Below are positions 1 through 7,135 of a stretch of DNA of 64,000 bases, piece by piece (positions within the stretch are counted from its first letter, which is position 1; the number at the start of each line of letters is the position of its first letter). Below the pieces are notes generated by a model, which saw nothing but the letters and a program-made list of their open reading frames with translations, was not told where the DNA came from and did no database searches. Position numbers and translations under genes: made by a program. The stretch spans positions 1 to 64,000 of the forward strand of contig JAFXSG010000025.1 of NCBI GenBank assembly GCA_017525875.1, in the 5' to 3' direction. This DNA comes from Clostridia bacterium (lineage in GTDB: Bacteria > Bacillota > Clostridia > Christensenellales > CAG-138).

Positions 1-587
1 CAGTAGGTGAGGAAATCACCGTCTCCGTCATGGACGGCAATGCTCACGCCGTAGCCCTTCCTGCCCTTGATGCGCATTGCCTTATCCACATCCACACCGT
101 AAAAATTCTTTATGATCCGGTTGGGACCTTTGAGCATCCGCATCAGCACAGCCTCATCGCCGTCGATGATGCCGGTCTCCCGGAAGCCGGCTTTATGATA
201 GACGTGCAGACCCAGCTCGTTCTCCGGCTCGGTCGACAGGAACAGACGGTCAGCGCCGTTGGCCTTGAAATACTTGATGATATCCTGCAGCGCGGCCTGA
301 CCGTAGCCCTTGCCCTGTTCGTTTTTGTCGATCATGAACCGCCAGAGCCAGTAGCGGTCGTCCTCATCCTCGTCCTCAGGATTGAATGCGAACATGCAAA
401 AGCCCACCAGCTTCTCATCTGCATAGATGGCAAAGGGCCGGGCCACGCCGGGCTGCTCCGCGTTGGCCTCGTCCGCCTGTCGCAGCGAAACTTCATTTGT
501 TGCGACGAAAGGCTGATCCTCCCGCACGGAAAGGGCCAAAACAGCATCTCTGTTATTATTATTTATAGGTTCCAGTTTAATTATCAT
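1..587 (-). CDS. GNAT-family N-acetyltransferase (3' end beyond window)
   Basis: The reverse strand reads as one open frame from ATG at 587 to the window edge, with AAGGAG 11 bases before the start. Residues 1 to about 155 look like a GNAT fold: the acetyl-CoA loop reads EQGKGYGQAAL and is followed by the family's usual HVYHKAGFRETG near the end of the domain. GNAT proteins transfer an acetyl group from acetyl-CoA to an amine; the substrate cannot be told here. The frame continues for at least 40 residues past the GNAT core (KGPNRIIKNFYGVD onward) and has not stopped at base 1, so this is longer than a minimal GNAT and may carry a second domain. The family is fairly sure, the C-terminal part unidentified. 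Confidence 0.75.
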   Translation of the reverse strand, partial: MIIKLEPINNNNRDAVLALSVREDQPFVATNEVSLRQADEANAEQPGVARPFAIYADEKLVGFCMFAFNPEDEDEDDRYWLWRFMIDKNEQGKGYGQAALQDIIKYFKANGADRLFLSTEPENELGLHVYHKAGFRETGIIDGDEAVLMRMLKGPNRIIKNFYGVDVDKAMRIKGRKGYGVSIAVHDGDGDFLTY

Positions 588-904
588 AATTGGTTTTTCT
601 CCTTGAACATAAAATTTGATATGTAATCGTTCCTGTATGGCGTCGACACCTGAAAAAGGTGCGAAAATACCGCTTCAAAACAGCTCCCGTCGTGGCTACA
701 TTCTGCGGTTCCCACTATCAGAAGTTACCCTAAAACGGTGCGCCAAAACCAGGGAGGTATACCACCCACCGTGTTCTGCACATCTGTTCAGTTTTCAGGC
801 GATAGTAATAATCATTGGTGTACGCACCTTTCATTGAGTTCTTCTGTATTATAAATGCAAATGCGGCAAAAATCAATCAGGAATATTATTCAATTGCTGT
901 TGTC
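588..904. other. non-coding stretch, nothing recognised
   Basis: No frame here has both a ribosome-binding site and a recognisable product. The sequence is more AT-rich than its surroundings. A GGTGG/CCACC inverted pair near 752-770 superficially resembles a T-box core but has no leader or terminator context. It could be remnant sequence; no function is assigned. Confidence 0.4.
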
Positions 905-906
905 GA

Positions 907-948
907 AAAAAGAAAAAAGATCGCTGCCTTTGTTAAGACAGCAATCCT
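907..948 (-). terminator. rho-independent terminator (minus strand)
   Basis: Read on the minus strand: GATTGCTG, a 12-base loop, CAGCGATC, then a T-rich tract of about 13 bases. It directly follows the tRNA-Leu-like remnant at 953-970, as a terminator follows a tRNA gene. Confidence 0.6.
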
Positions 949-952
949 TTTC

Positions 953-970
953 TGCGGATGGGGGAATTTG
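953..970 (-). pseudogene. tRNA-Leu 3'-end remnant (copy A)
   Basis: Plus strand TGCGGATGGGGGAATTTG nearly matches the antisense 3' end of the intact tRNA-Leu (from 1326), covering the acceptor 3' strand and part of the T arm, with one G fewer in the run. Similarity is lost further in. It looks like a decayed tRNA gene end. Confidence 0.45.
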
Positions 971-1094
971 TTTTTCGCGCATCGGGTCTCGAACTCGCTC
1001 ACTCCGCTCGTTCTCGCCCTGCGACGAAAAACCGGCCGCGGCAAACGCGTCACAGGCGCGTTAGCTGTTCGCGGCTTCAAATTCCTTATTATAC

Positions 1095-1130
1095 AAAAGA
1101 AAAAGAGGCATAAAGCCTCTCTTTCTTTTG
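1095..1130 (-). terminator. terminator downstream of the tRNA-Leu region
   Basis: Minus strand: AAGAGAGGC, loop TTTAT, GCCTCTTTTTCTTT. The T-rich stem flanks also allow termination on the plus strand. It is the first convincing terminator for the tRNA-Leu transcript, which would then have a 3' trailer of about 190 bases. Confidence 0.65.
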
Positions 1131-1139
1131 GTGCGGATG
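1129..1139 (-). repeat. direct repeat of the tRNA-Leu 3' end (copy B)
   Basis: TGGTGCGGATG is identical to 1322-1332, the encoded CCA plus acceptor 3' strand of tRNA-Leu. It sits immediately before the terminator. This could be a remnant of a second tRNA copy or an attachment-site scar; the intervening 183 bases hold no gene. Confidence 0.5.
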
Positions 1140-1154
1140 ACGACAACGGATCCC

Positions 1155-1235
1155 CCGCAAAAGGTTGGTAGCGACAGCGAACCGTCGTGAGCGCGTTTAC
1201 AAGCGAACAGGTGAGCCGAGCGTGACCTTTTGCGG
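1155..1235. repeat. 11-bp perfect inverted repeat with a 59-bp loop
   Basis: CCGCAAAAGGT (1155-1165) is the exact reverse complement of ACCTTTTGCGG (1225-1235). It lies in the 3' trailer of tRNA-Leu. It may fold in RNA or be the ends of a tiny decayed element. Confidence 0.4.
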
Positions 1236-1262
1236 AAAGGAGGAGCGACGGAGCAAGGTGAT

Positions 1263-1296
1263 GCGACGATTTTTTATGAAATAAAGAAATCGTCGC
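1263..1296. repeat. hairpin in the tRNA-Leu trailer
   Basis: GCGACGATTT and AAATCGTCGC form a perfect 10-bp stem around a 14-base AT-rich loop. No T-tract follows on the minus strand, so it is more likely an RNA-stability or processing hairpin than a terminator. Confidence 0.45.
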
Positions 1297-1321
1297 GAAC
1301 TAGGCGAAGTCCGCGACGACG

Positions 1322-1404
1322 TGGTGCGGATGGGGGGATTTGAACCCCCAAGCTTTCGCCGGCGGATTTTAAGTCCGCTGTGTATGCCGTTCCACCACAT
1401 CCGC
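1322..1404 (-). tRNA. tRNA-Leu (anticodon TAA)
   Basis: On the minus strand the acceptor stem is GCGGATG paired with CATCCGC, discriminator A, and CCA is encoded. The anticodon stem GCGGA/TCCGC holds a seven-base loop CTTAAAA, giving anticodon TAA, which reads UUA and UUG. A long variable arm (CGGCGAAAGCTT) and the T arm GGGGGTTCAAATCCCCC are complete, as expected of a class II leucine tRNA. Confidence 0.95.
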
Positions 1405-1421
1405 AGTGTTTATCTTGTTGT

Positions 1422-1450
1422 ATTATAGCGTTTTGTTAATGACTAGTCAA
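1422..1450 (-). promoter_or_regulatory. SigA promoter of tRNA-Leu
   Basis: Minus strand: TTGACT, 17 bases, TATAAT; the -10 box ends 17 bases before the first base of the tRNA. Confidence 0.8.
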
Positions 1451-1575
1451 GCAGACCTGCTTTTTCTATCACATTTATACCATGGCAGAAAGAAACGGAC
1501 TACCCTGCAAATGAACTGTCGACACACTTTATTTTGATCCGATTTTGTGTTATCATTAATAAGAGGACAAGCGCT

Positions 1576-2046
1576 GTGAAGCTATTGAGAGGAATACTTT
1601 ATATACTTGTACAGACGACCTGGGGGATACTGCAGTCATTTACCGGGTTTATTGTGTTTTTGCTCAATTTCCGGAAAAGGCATTTCATGTACCACGGAGC
1701 TGTTGTAACGCAGTGGGATTCACTTTCAAGCGTTTCCCTCGGAATGTTTGTTTTTGTTTCCGGCCACAGGTTGACCGACAGGCGATCGAAAGACAGGCTT
1801 TCGGACGAAGCCGCGTCCCGCGCGCTGCTTGTTCATGAATATGGGCACACGATCCAGTCGCTGGTCCTCGGCCCGCTGTACCTGCCGCTGATAGGCCTGC
1901 CCTCGCTGCTTTGGGCGACCGGAAGAAAACCGAGGAACAGAAGACTTGCCGGGACCCCGTATTCGGCATTCTGGACGGAGCACTCCGCAAACGTCCTCGG
2001 TGAAAAAGTGACCAAAGAAAGATCGCTCGAAGACGTTGTGTTATGA
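1576..2046 (+). CDS. small membrane protein with HEYGH metallopeptidase-like motif
   Basis: A 156-residue protein starting at GTG, chosen because AGAGG lies nine bases upstream; the frame is open further 5' but without such a site. Residues about 5-30 form one hydrophobic helix. HEYGHTIQS at residues 87-95 resembles a zinc-binding helix (H87, E88, H91) and is followed by the hydrophobic stretch LVLGPLYLPLIGLPSLLW and a final WTEHSANVLGE. I recall similar short HEYGH proteins of unknown function in gut bacteria; peptidase activity is an inference from the motif alone. It stands alone between tRNA-Leu and a terminator. Confidence 0.6.
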   Translation: MKLLRGILYILVQTTWGILQSFTGFIVFLLNFRKRHFMYHGAVVTQWDSLSSVSLGMFVFVSGHRLTDRRSKDRLSDEAASRALLVHEYGHTIQSLVLGPLYLPLIGLPSLLWATGRKPRNRRLAGTPYSAFWTEHSANVLGEKVTKERSLEDVVL

Positions 2047-2081
2047 CGGCAAAAACAGCCGGTAGTATCTGACGCGTATCC

Positions 2082-2112
2082 AAAACCGCAACAACTTGCG
2101 GTTTTTCTTATT
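2082..2112 (+). terminator. rho-independent terminator
   Basis: AACCGCAA, loop CAAC, TTGCGGTT followed by a TTT-rich tail; it ends the HEYGH gene. Confidence 0.8.
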
Positions 2113-2118
2113 TTGTGA

Positions 2119-2147
2119 TTGAATTGGGAAACGCCGTATGGTATAAT
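2119..2147 (+). promoter_or_regulatory. SigA promoter of the penicillin-binding protein gene
   Basis: TTGAAT, 17 bases, TATAAT, about 85 bases before the ATG. Confidence 0.7.
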
Positions 2148-2231
2148 AAACATAATATGAGCTGTTTCCGGCGCTCATTGATTTGAAACTTTCCTGCCAT
2201 TGCGCAGCGATATTCCGCGAGGGGTGAAATA

Positions 2232-4538
2232 ATGAAAAGGATCATCAGCTTGCTGCTCGTTTTACTGGTGCTCATGACCTGTGCATGCGATCCGGAGACG
2301 ATCGGTGTTTCGGATAAAAACGTATTTGAAATGTTCATGACTGCTGTTTCGAACAAGCAGTTTATCGAAGCATATTCGTTCATCAGCGCAAAGGTAGCCC
2401 CCTCAAACAGCGCGGACAGCAGCATAACTCCCGGCGAGAATACTATCAGCCAGCTCGATTTTGAAAGCTTCTATAATCGGGTCCTCAACGTTTTCAGGAT
2501 CAACGGGATCAGGTTCAATAAAACCGGCGATGAGACCGTAGGCGAATCAAGACGCAATATCAGCTATACCGTAACATATAACTGCGAGGAGGCCGGCGAG
2601 CTCAGCTTCGACTGCGAGATGCCGCTTGTTGCTGAGGACGGCGTTTGGCGAGTCCTGTGGCAGCCTTCCGTGATCTTTCCTGATCTTGAATGGGGAGAAC
2701 AGTTCGGCAGAGCCACGCTTCCCGCAAAGCGCGGCGATATACTGACGCGTGACGGCACCGTTATAGCGGAGACAGTCGACCTTGTGACGGTCTATGCTGT
2801 TTTTTCTGAGATCGTTGATTACAGCGAGATAGCAAAACGCATCGCAGCAGCCGAAGGCATAACAGAAGAAGAGGCGTCGGAGAAGGTCGGCAGCTACCTT
2901 TCCAAAACAGAAACGCTGCATAAATACTGCGCAAAGGAACTGAACGACCTATATAACAGCCTGTACGAGATCATCGAATTCGACGACGAAGAACCTCTCG
3001 AAAAATCGTTCAAGAGCGTTGTCAACGATTTTATGATGATACGACAGTTCCGTCCGGACGCGGTCGACAGCACGACGCTCGAGGCTTTGAAGGCGATACC
3101 GGGCATCCATATCGACACAAAAAACTACGGCACGGCAAGGCTTTATCCGTACGGTTCGCTGCTCGCGCACAATCTCGGCTACGTGGGCTCGGCTTCCGAA
3201 GAAGAAGTCAGATCGCTGAACGAAGGACGAGCCATCGCGGACGGGCTCTATACGACCGACAGCATCGTCGGTAAATCAGGCATAGAAAGGCTCTATGAAA
3301 CAAAGCTTCGCGGTAAGGACGGCTTCTACTACTACATCAGAAACGATGACGGTTCCATTAAAAAAGTTCTTTACCGAAAAGAGCGTGAGAACGGTCTCGA
3401 CGTCCATCTGACGATCGATTTCGACCTGCAGAAGCGCACGGAAGAGCTTCTTGATATCGTCCTGTACGGCGACGACACATCGGGAGCTGTCATCGTTATG
3501 AATCCCGTGACCGGCATGGTCGAAGCGATGGCTTCGTATCCGACGTTCGATCTCAACAAGTTCGTCACGGGCTTCTCTGCGGAGGAATACAAAGCGCTGT
3601 CCGAGCAGGCGAACACGCCTTTCCTCGACAGGACAAAGCGCGGCCTGTATCCCCCCGGATCCACGTTCAAAGTCTTTACCGCAGCGGCGGCGCTCGATTC
3701 AAAAACGATGACGGCGGACTATGAGTTCCGCGGCTGGATCGATGAGGATTATTGGACGCCGACCGGCTACGGTCCGTGGATCTGGCCGAGGATAAAGCGC
3801 ACGCAGGTCAACAACAGAACGCTCCCGCTGAACATGACCAACTGCATGCTTCATTCGGACAATATCTATTTCGCAAACTGTGCGCTGATGATGGGCGCGG
3901 AAACGTTTGTGGATTACCTCAACGGTCTCGGAATGTCTTCATCGCTCCCGTTCGAACTGACGACGGCAAGAACGCAGGTGATCGGCGACATGGCGTCCAT
4001 GAACTTCAAAATGCTTGCCGACACGGGCTACGGTCAGGGTCAGGTGCTCGTGACCCCGCTGCAGCTTGCGACTATGTTCTGCGCAATGCAAAACGGGGGA
4101 GATCTGCCCGTCCCGCGCATCACCGATTCCTTCTACAGGACCGAGGGCATCAATTACGAATGCGTTGAAAGGACCGAGTATTCCGTCTGGATCGAAGATG
4201 CGATCTCCGACCAGACCATCAGCATAATCAGGCCGATGCTCGAAGGCGTTGTCGATCCCACAAAGAACGGCACAGGCCGTTCCCTGCGCGTCACGAACGT
4301 TGACGTTGCGGGCAAAACGGGTTCCGCTGAGATCGGCGGAGACAAGAGCAGGATCATCTCCTGGTTTGCGGGCTACCGTGAAAACGTCGATCCGGAGGAT
4401 GAACGCGTCGTGATCGTTATGCTCGACGTGCCGGACCTCAGTCCGTACACAACGCTCAAGTTCCAGATCGCAAGGGAACTGCTGAAGTTTGACGATTCAC
4501 CCGACCCTAACGCTCCTCCGGAGAATAACGGGAACTGA
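2232..4538 (+). CDS. class B penicillin-binding protein, MecA-like (lipoprotein)
   Basis: A 768-residue peptidoglycan D,D-transpeptidase that cross-links stem peptides outside the membrane. A signal sequence (residues 1-16) ends in Cys17/Cys19, suggesting lipid anchoring rather than the usual N-terminal helix. Residues about 30-140 look like the NTF2-like MecA N-terminal domain and about 165-400 the dimerisation region (LPAKRGDILTRDGTVIAET). The transpeptidase domain has all three motifs: S477-TFK480, S542-D-N544 and K695-T-G697. This order matches the MecA/PBP3 family of low-GC Gram-positives. AGGGGTG precedes the ATG. Beta-lactam susceptibility cannot be read from the sequence. It converges on the next gene with a 13-base gap. 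Confidence 0.9.
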   Translation: MKRIISLLLVLLVLMTCACDPETIGVSDKNVFEMFMTAVSNKQFIEAYSFISAKVAPSNSADSSITPGENTISQLDFESFYNRVLNVFRINGIRFNKTGDETVGESRRNISYTVTYNCEEAGELSFDCEMPLVAEDGVWRVLWQPSVIFPDLEWGEQFGRATLPAKRGDILTRDGTVIAETVDLVTVYAVFSEIVDYSEIAKRIAAAEGITEEEASEKVGSYLSKTETLHKYCAKELNDLYNSLYEIIEFDDEEPLEKSFKSVVNDFMMIRQFRPDAVDSTTLEALKAIPGIHIDTKNYGTARLYPYGSLLAHNLGYVGSASEEEVRSLNEGRAIADGLYTTDSIVGKSGIERLYETKLRGKDGFYYYIRNDDGSIKKVLYRKERENGLDVHLTIDFDLQKRTEELLDIVLYGDDTSGAVIVMNPVTGMVEAMASYPTFDLNKFVTGFSAEEYKALSEQANTPFLDRTKRGLYPPGSTFKVFTAAAALDSKTMTADYEFRGWIDEDYWTPTGYGPWIWPRIKRTQVNNRTLPLNMTNCMLHSDNIYFANCALMMGAETFVDYLNGLGMSSSLPFELTTARTQVIGDMASMNFKMLADTGYGQGQVLVTPLQLATMFCAMQNGGDLPVPRITDSFYRTEGINYECVERTEYSVWIEDAISDQTISIIRPMLEGVVDPTKNGTGRSLRVTNVDVAGKTGSAEIGGDKSRIISWFAGYRENVDPEDERVVIVMLDVPDLSPYTTLKFQIARELLKFDDSPDPNAPPENNGN

Positions 4539-4551
4539 TAATCGAATATCA

Positions 4552-5349
4552 TCAAGCCTTCTTCGGCCGCCGCGGGATCTGACCTTTCATAAAGATCAAT
4601 GCAGCGGCCGAAAGCGTTATCGAGGCAAGCAAACGAAGATACAGCGACCGCGAAGAAACAAACGAGGCGACAAACAGAAAACCTCCGAGCGCAAAGTACT
4701 TTGCCGCTCTGCCGGGATGCAGAAACAGCCTTATATCGGCTCGCTCTTTTTTTCTGCGCTCCGAGTCCTCAATGATCCGATCGTCGATCTCCTCTTCCGT
4801 CGGCGAAAAGCGATCGGCGAGCTGCGGGATACTCTCGGCTGTTTTGAAACTGATGCTGCGAAAGCCGGGCCTTGATACCAGCTCTTTCGCGTCATTGCGC
4901 AGATCCGAGACTGAAACGACGGCACATTGCTTTGACCCCGATGAACGCATTACTTCGAAGATATCGTCCGGGCAGATCGGTTCCGATTTTTGAAAAACAA
5001 AAAGCTCGTCGCCGCGAACGCAGGCCGTAGCGATGACCACCGAAACAAAACCCGCCCGATCCATACACAGCAGCCTTTCCCGAAAGAGGAGCCGGCCGGT
5101 TTCGGCCCTCAAACCCGCAATATGATCATGAAACCTGATCTTCCTGACCGAATCGTTTACCAGGATGACCGAAACAAACACTGACGCCGCCGCGAAAACG
5201 CGGGCAAGCAATGCGTTTGCGATCTTTCCGGAGACAACAAAGGAAGCGAGCGCGGCCAGCAAGGCGAAGAAACATGCATCGATCCAAGCAGCGACCGCGT
5301 TTTTGCCCCTGAAGCTTCGTTCATAACCCTTCATCAATTCATCTTTCAT
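4552..5349 (-). CDS. membrane protein of unknown function, four helices around a soluble core
   Basis: 265 residues, not recognised. Hydrophobic helix pairs near residues 20-65 and 215-255 flank a soluble region (about 75-205). That core reads like a thinned-out restriction-endonuclease-type (Mrr-like) fold: DELFVFQKS, then KQCAVVSVSDLRNDAKELV, then FKTAESIPQLAD, matching the family's strand, 'sort-of-STSG', and terminal-helix pattern. The catalytic residues cannot be identified, so this is tentative. Helix 3 is preceded by a charged stretch EEEIDDRIIEDSERRKKER. No Shine-Dalgarno is visible; a possible TTGTGA-N18-TAGAAT promoter lies nine bases before the ATG, back to back with the nadD promoter. 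Confidence 0.55.
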   Translation of the reverse strand: MKDELMKGYERSFRGKNAVAAWIDACFFALLAALASFVVSGKIANALLARVFAAASVFVSVILVNDSVRKIRFHDHIAGLRAETGRLLFRERLLCMDRAGFVSVVIATACVRGDELFVFQKSEPICPDDIFEVMRSSGSKQCAVVSVSDLRNDAKELVSRPGFRSISFKTAESIPQLADRFSPTEEEIDDRIIEDSERRKKERADIRLFLHPGRAAKYFALGGFLFVASFVSSRSLYLRLLASITLSAAALIFMKGQIPRRPKKA

Positions 5350-5381
5350 GACGTTATTATTCTAATATTTCTTAAAGGCAA

Positions 5382-5416
5382 TTCACAAAACCCTTGAAAT
5401 GAGGTATAATATAGTC
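5382..5416 (+). promoter_or_regulatory. SigA promoter abutting the nadD start (leaderless type)
   Basis: TTCACA (5382-5387), 17 bases, TATAAT (5405-5410), then only six bases (ATAGTC) before ATG. Transcription would be expected to begin at or next to the A of the start codon. No Shine-Dalgarno precedes the ATG. Confidence 0.75.
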
Positions 5417-6580
5417 ATGAAGATCGGTATCTACGGCGGAACATTCGACCCGGTGCATAACGGGCACATATCGATCGCGAAAGCGGTCAAAAACGAACTT
5501 GGCCTAAGCAAGGTCTTTTTCGTCGTTGCCGCAGACCCGCCGCATAAGCACGATCCTTCAAGAACGCCTGCTGCAGTCCGCTTTAAAATGATGAAGCAAA
5601 CGCTGTGGTACAAGCGCGGTCTGATAGCTTCGGATATCGAGATCGCCAGGGGAGGCGTGAGCTACACGGCAGAGACCCTCGAACAGTTCAAAAAGCTGTA
5701 TCCGGAAGCCGAGCTTTACTTCATCGTCGGGGCGGATATGCTTGCAAACTTTCCGACTTGGTACCGGCCGGATCGCATCCTGGAGCTTTCGCAGCTGACG
5801 GCCGTTCAGCGAATGGGGCAGGAGGAGGATCTCAAAGCGCTTGAAAAACGGATCGAAACCGACTTCGGCGGCAACATAATCGTCACAAGAGTATGCGGGC
5901 CGGATATCTCTTCAACGGAAGTCAGGCGAAGGATGCTCGAAGCAAAGCCGATCAGCGATATCGTGCCGTTCCAAACGGAGCTGTTTATCTATGAAAACAT
6001 GCTCTACATGCCGGACGAACTGAAGCAGATCAAAGAAAAGCTCGCCGGATCGCTCGATCCGGAGCGGCTTCGCCACTCTTTACTGACTGTGCGGGAAGCG
6101 ATCCTGCTTGCCGAAAAACACGGGCTCGATACCGAAAAAGCAAGGCTGTGCGCGCTCGTTCATGACTGTGCGAAGCTGCGCGGAGAAAAGCTCTCGGCAT
6201 GCATGCGGCGCGTAGGCTTTGTACCGACTGCGGATGAAGAACAGAACCCCTACCTGATCCATGCAAGGCTCGGCGCTATGACTGCAAAAGCCGAATTCGG
6301 TATCGAGGATCCGGAGATATTGACCGCGATAGAGCGTCATACTTTGGGCAGCCCGGATATGACGCCGTTTGATGAAGTGATCTTCCTTGCGGACAAGCTC
6401 GAACCGACGCGCGAGTACCGCAGCGTCGCTTCAATGCGCAAGCTTGCATACAAAAACCTGGATGAGGCTGTTGCCGCGGTCATTCGCAACAACGTGGAAT
6501 ACACCGAATCCATCGGCAAACCCGTTCACAGCTCCACGATGAGCACGCTTGCGGCTATAGAAACAAGAATAAAATCATAA
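5417..6580 (+). CDS. nadD: NadD-YqeK fusion: nicotinate-nucleotide adenylyltransferase plus HD-domain phosphohydrolase
   Basis: A 387-residue two-domain protein. Residues 1-195 are NadD, which joins nicotinate mononucleotide and ATP to give deamido-NAD: the nucleotidyltransferase motif GTFDPVHNGH is at 8-17 and ISSTEVRRRM near 164-175. Residues about 205-385 are a YqeK-type HD domain (H220, H249-D250), a family known to hydrolyse symmetrical diadenosine tetraphosphate. In Bacillus nadD and yqeK are separate adjacent genes; here they are fused, a combination known from other Clostridia. The ATG at 5417 is preferred over an upstream ATG at 5399, because the -10 box lies between them. rsfS follows 17 bases later, the usual order. 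Confidence 0.93.
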   Translation: MKIGIYGGTFDPVHNGHISIAKAVKNELGLSKVFFVVAADPPHKHDPSRTPAAVRFKMMKQTLWYKRGLIASDIEIARGGVSYTAETLEQFKKLYPEAELYFIVGADMLANFPTWYRPDRILELSQLTAVQRMGQEEDLKALEKRIETDFGGNIIVTRVCGPDISSTEVRRRMLEAKPISDIVPFQTELFIYENMLYMPDELKQIKEKLAGSLDPERLRHSLLTVREAILLAEKHGLDTEKARLCALVHDCAKLRGEKLSACMRRVGFVPTADEEQNPYLIHARLGAMTAKAEFGIEDPEILTAIERHTLGSPDMTPFDEVIFLADKLEPTREYRSVASMRKLAYKNLDEAVAAVIRNNVEYTESIGKPVHSSTMSTLAAIETRIKS

Positions 6581-6597
6581 GCATACGGAGGCACAAA

Positions 6598-7005
6598 TTG
6601 GAACAGAAAACCGAAAGTAAGTCATTCATTTCGGAACTTGAAATGAAACTCGCGCAGGAGCTGCGCGACTGTGTACGCGTCATCATGAACGCGGCGGAAT
6701 CGAAAAAGGCGACGGATATCGTAGCCGTGCGTGTTGCGGATAAAACGATCATTGCGGATTGGTTCGTATTCATGAGCGGAACTTCTGCGATCCACGTCAA
6801 ATCTATCTGCGATGAGATAGAAGACAAGGCCGCCGAAGCGCGACTCGAGCTGCGCCGCAGAGAAGGCTATTCCGAAGGCCGCTGGATCGTTCTGGACTAT
6901 TCGAACATCCTCGTTCACATCTTCCATCCCGAAGAGCGCGAGTATTACAACGTCGAGAGGCTTTGGATGGATGAGACTACCGAGGTAATGAAGATAGAGG
7001 ACTGA
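6598..7005 (+). CDS. rsfS: ribosomal silencing factor RsfS
   Basis: 135 residues, of the YbeB/DUF143 family. RsfS binds ribosomal protein L14 on the large subunit and blocks subunit joining when nutrients run short. Recognisable parts are KKATDIVAVRV, ADWFVFMSGTSAIHVKSI, WIVLDYSNILVHIFHPEEREYYNVE, in family order. The start is TTG with GGAGG six to seven bases upstream; no ATG fits. It is the second gene after nadD-yqeK, as in Bacillus, and is followed by a terminator. Confidence 0.93.
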   Translation: MEQKTESKSFISELEMKLAQELRDCVRVIMNAAESKKATDIVAVRVADKTIIADWFVFMSGTSAIHVKSICDEIEDKAAEARLELRRREGYSEGRWIVLDYSNILVHIFHPEEREYYNVERLWMDETTEVMKIED

Positions 7006-7040
7006 TCCGGGTTCAGATCATAATTCAGGCAATGAAGCGC

Positions 7041-7076
7041 GACCCGGCTCGCCGCACGGCGGGCTTGGGTCTTTTT
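7041..7076 (+). terminator. rho-independent terminator after rsfS
   Basis: GACCCGGCTCGCCG, loop CAC, GGCGGGCTTGGGTC, then TTTTT. Confidence 0.8.
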
Positions 7077-7105
7077 GCATAAATCAAAGCCGCAGGCGCA
7101 AACTA
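7077..7105 (+). promoter_or_regulatory. putative SigG promoter of spoVAD-spoVAE
   Basis: GCATA (7077-7081), 17 bases, CAAACTA (7099-7105). The forespore SigG consensus is roughly GHATR-N18-CATWHTA, so the -35 matches fully and the -10 at six of seven positions. SpoVA genes are SigG targets in Bacillus. Confidence 0.55.
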
Positions 7106-7135
7106 ACCGCGAATTCTATCGGGAGGTAAGCGTGC

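Noticed and set aside
30-626. Plus-strand frame of 198 codons at the window start
   Set aside because: The minus strand here encodes a GNAT protein with clear motifs and a ribosome-binding site.
745-775. Possible T-box core (GGTGGTATACC on the minus strand)
   Set aside because: Lacks the conserved AGGGTGGNACCRCG sequence, a specifier domain and a terminator; no synthetase gene follows.
985-1020. GC-rich interspersed palindromic letters (CGCTCACTCCGCTCG) as a possible REP element
   Set aside because: Only one copy in the window; too imperfect to call a repeat family.
1129-1332. Integrated mobile element between the two tRNA-Leu 3' repeats
   Set aside because: Only 183 bases lie between them, with no integrase or other gene; at most a scar.
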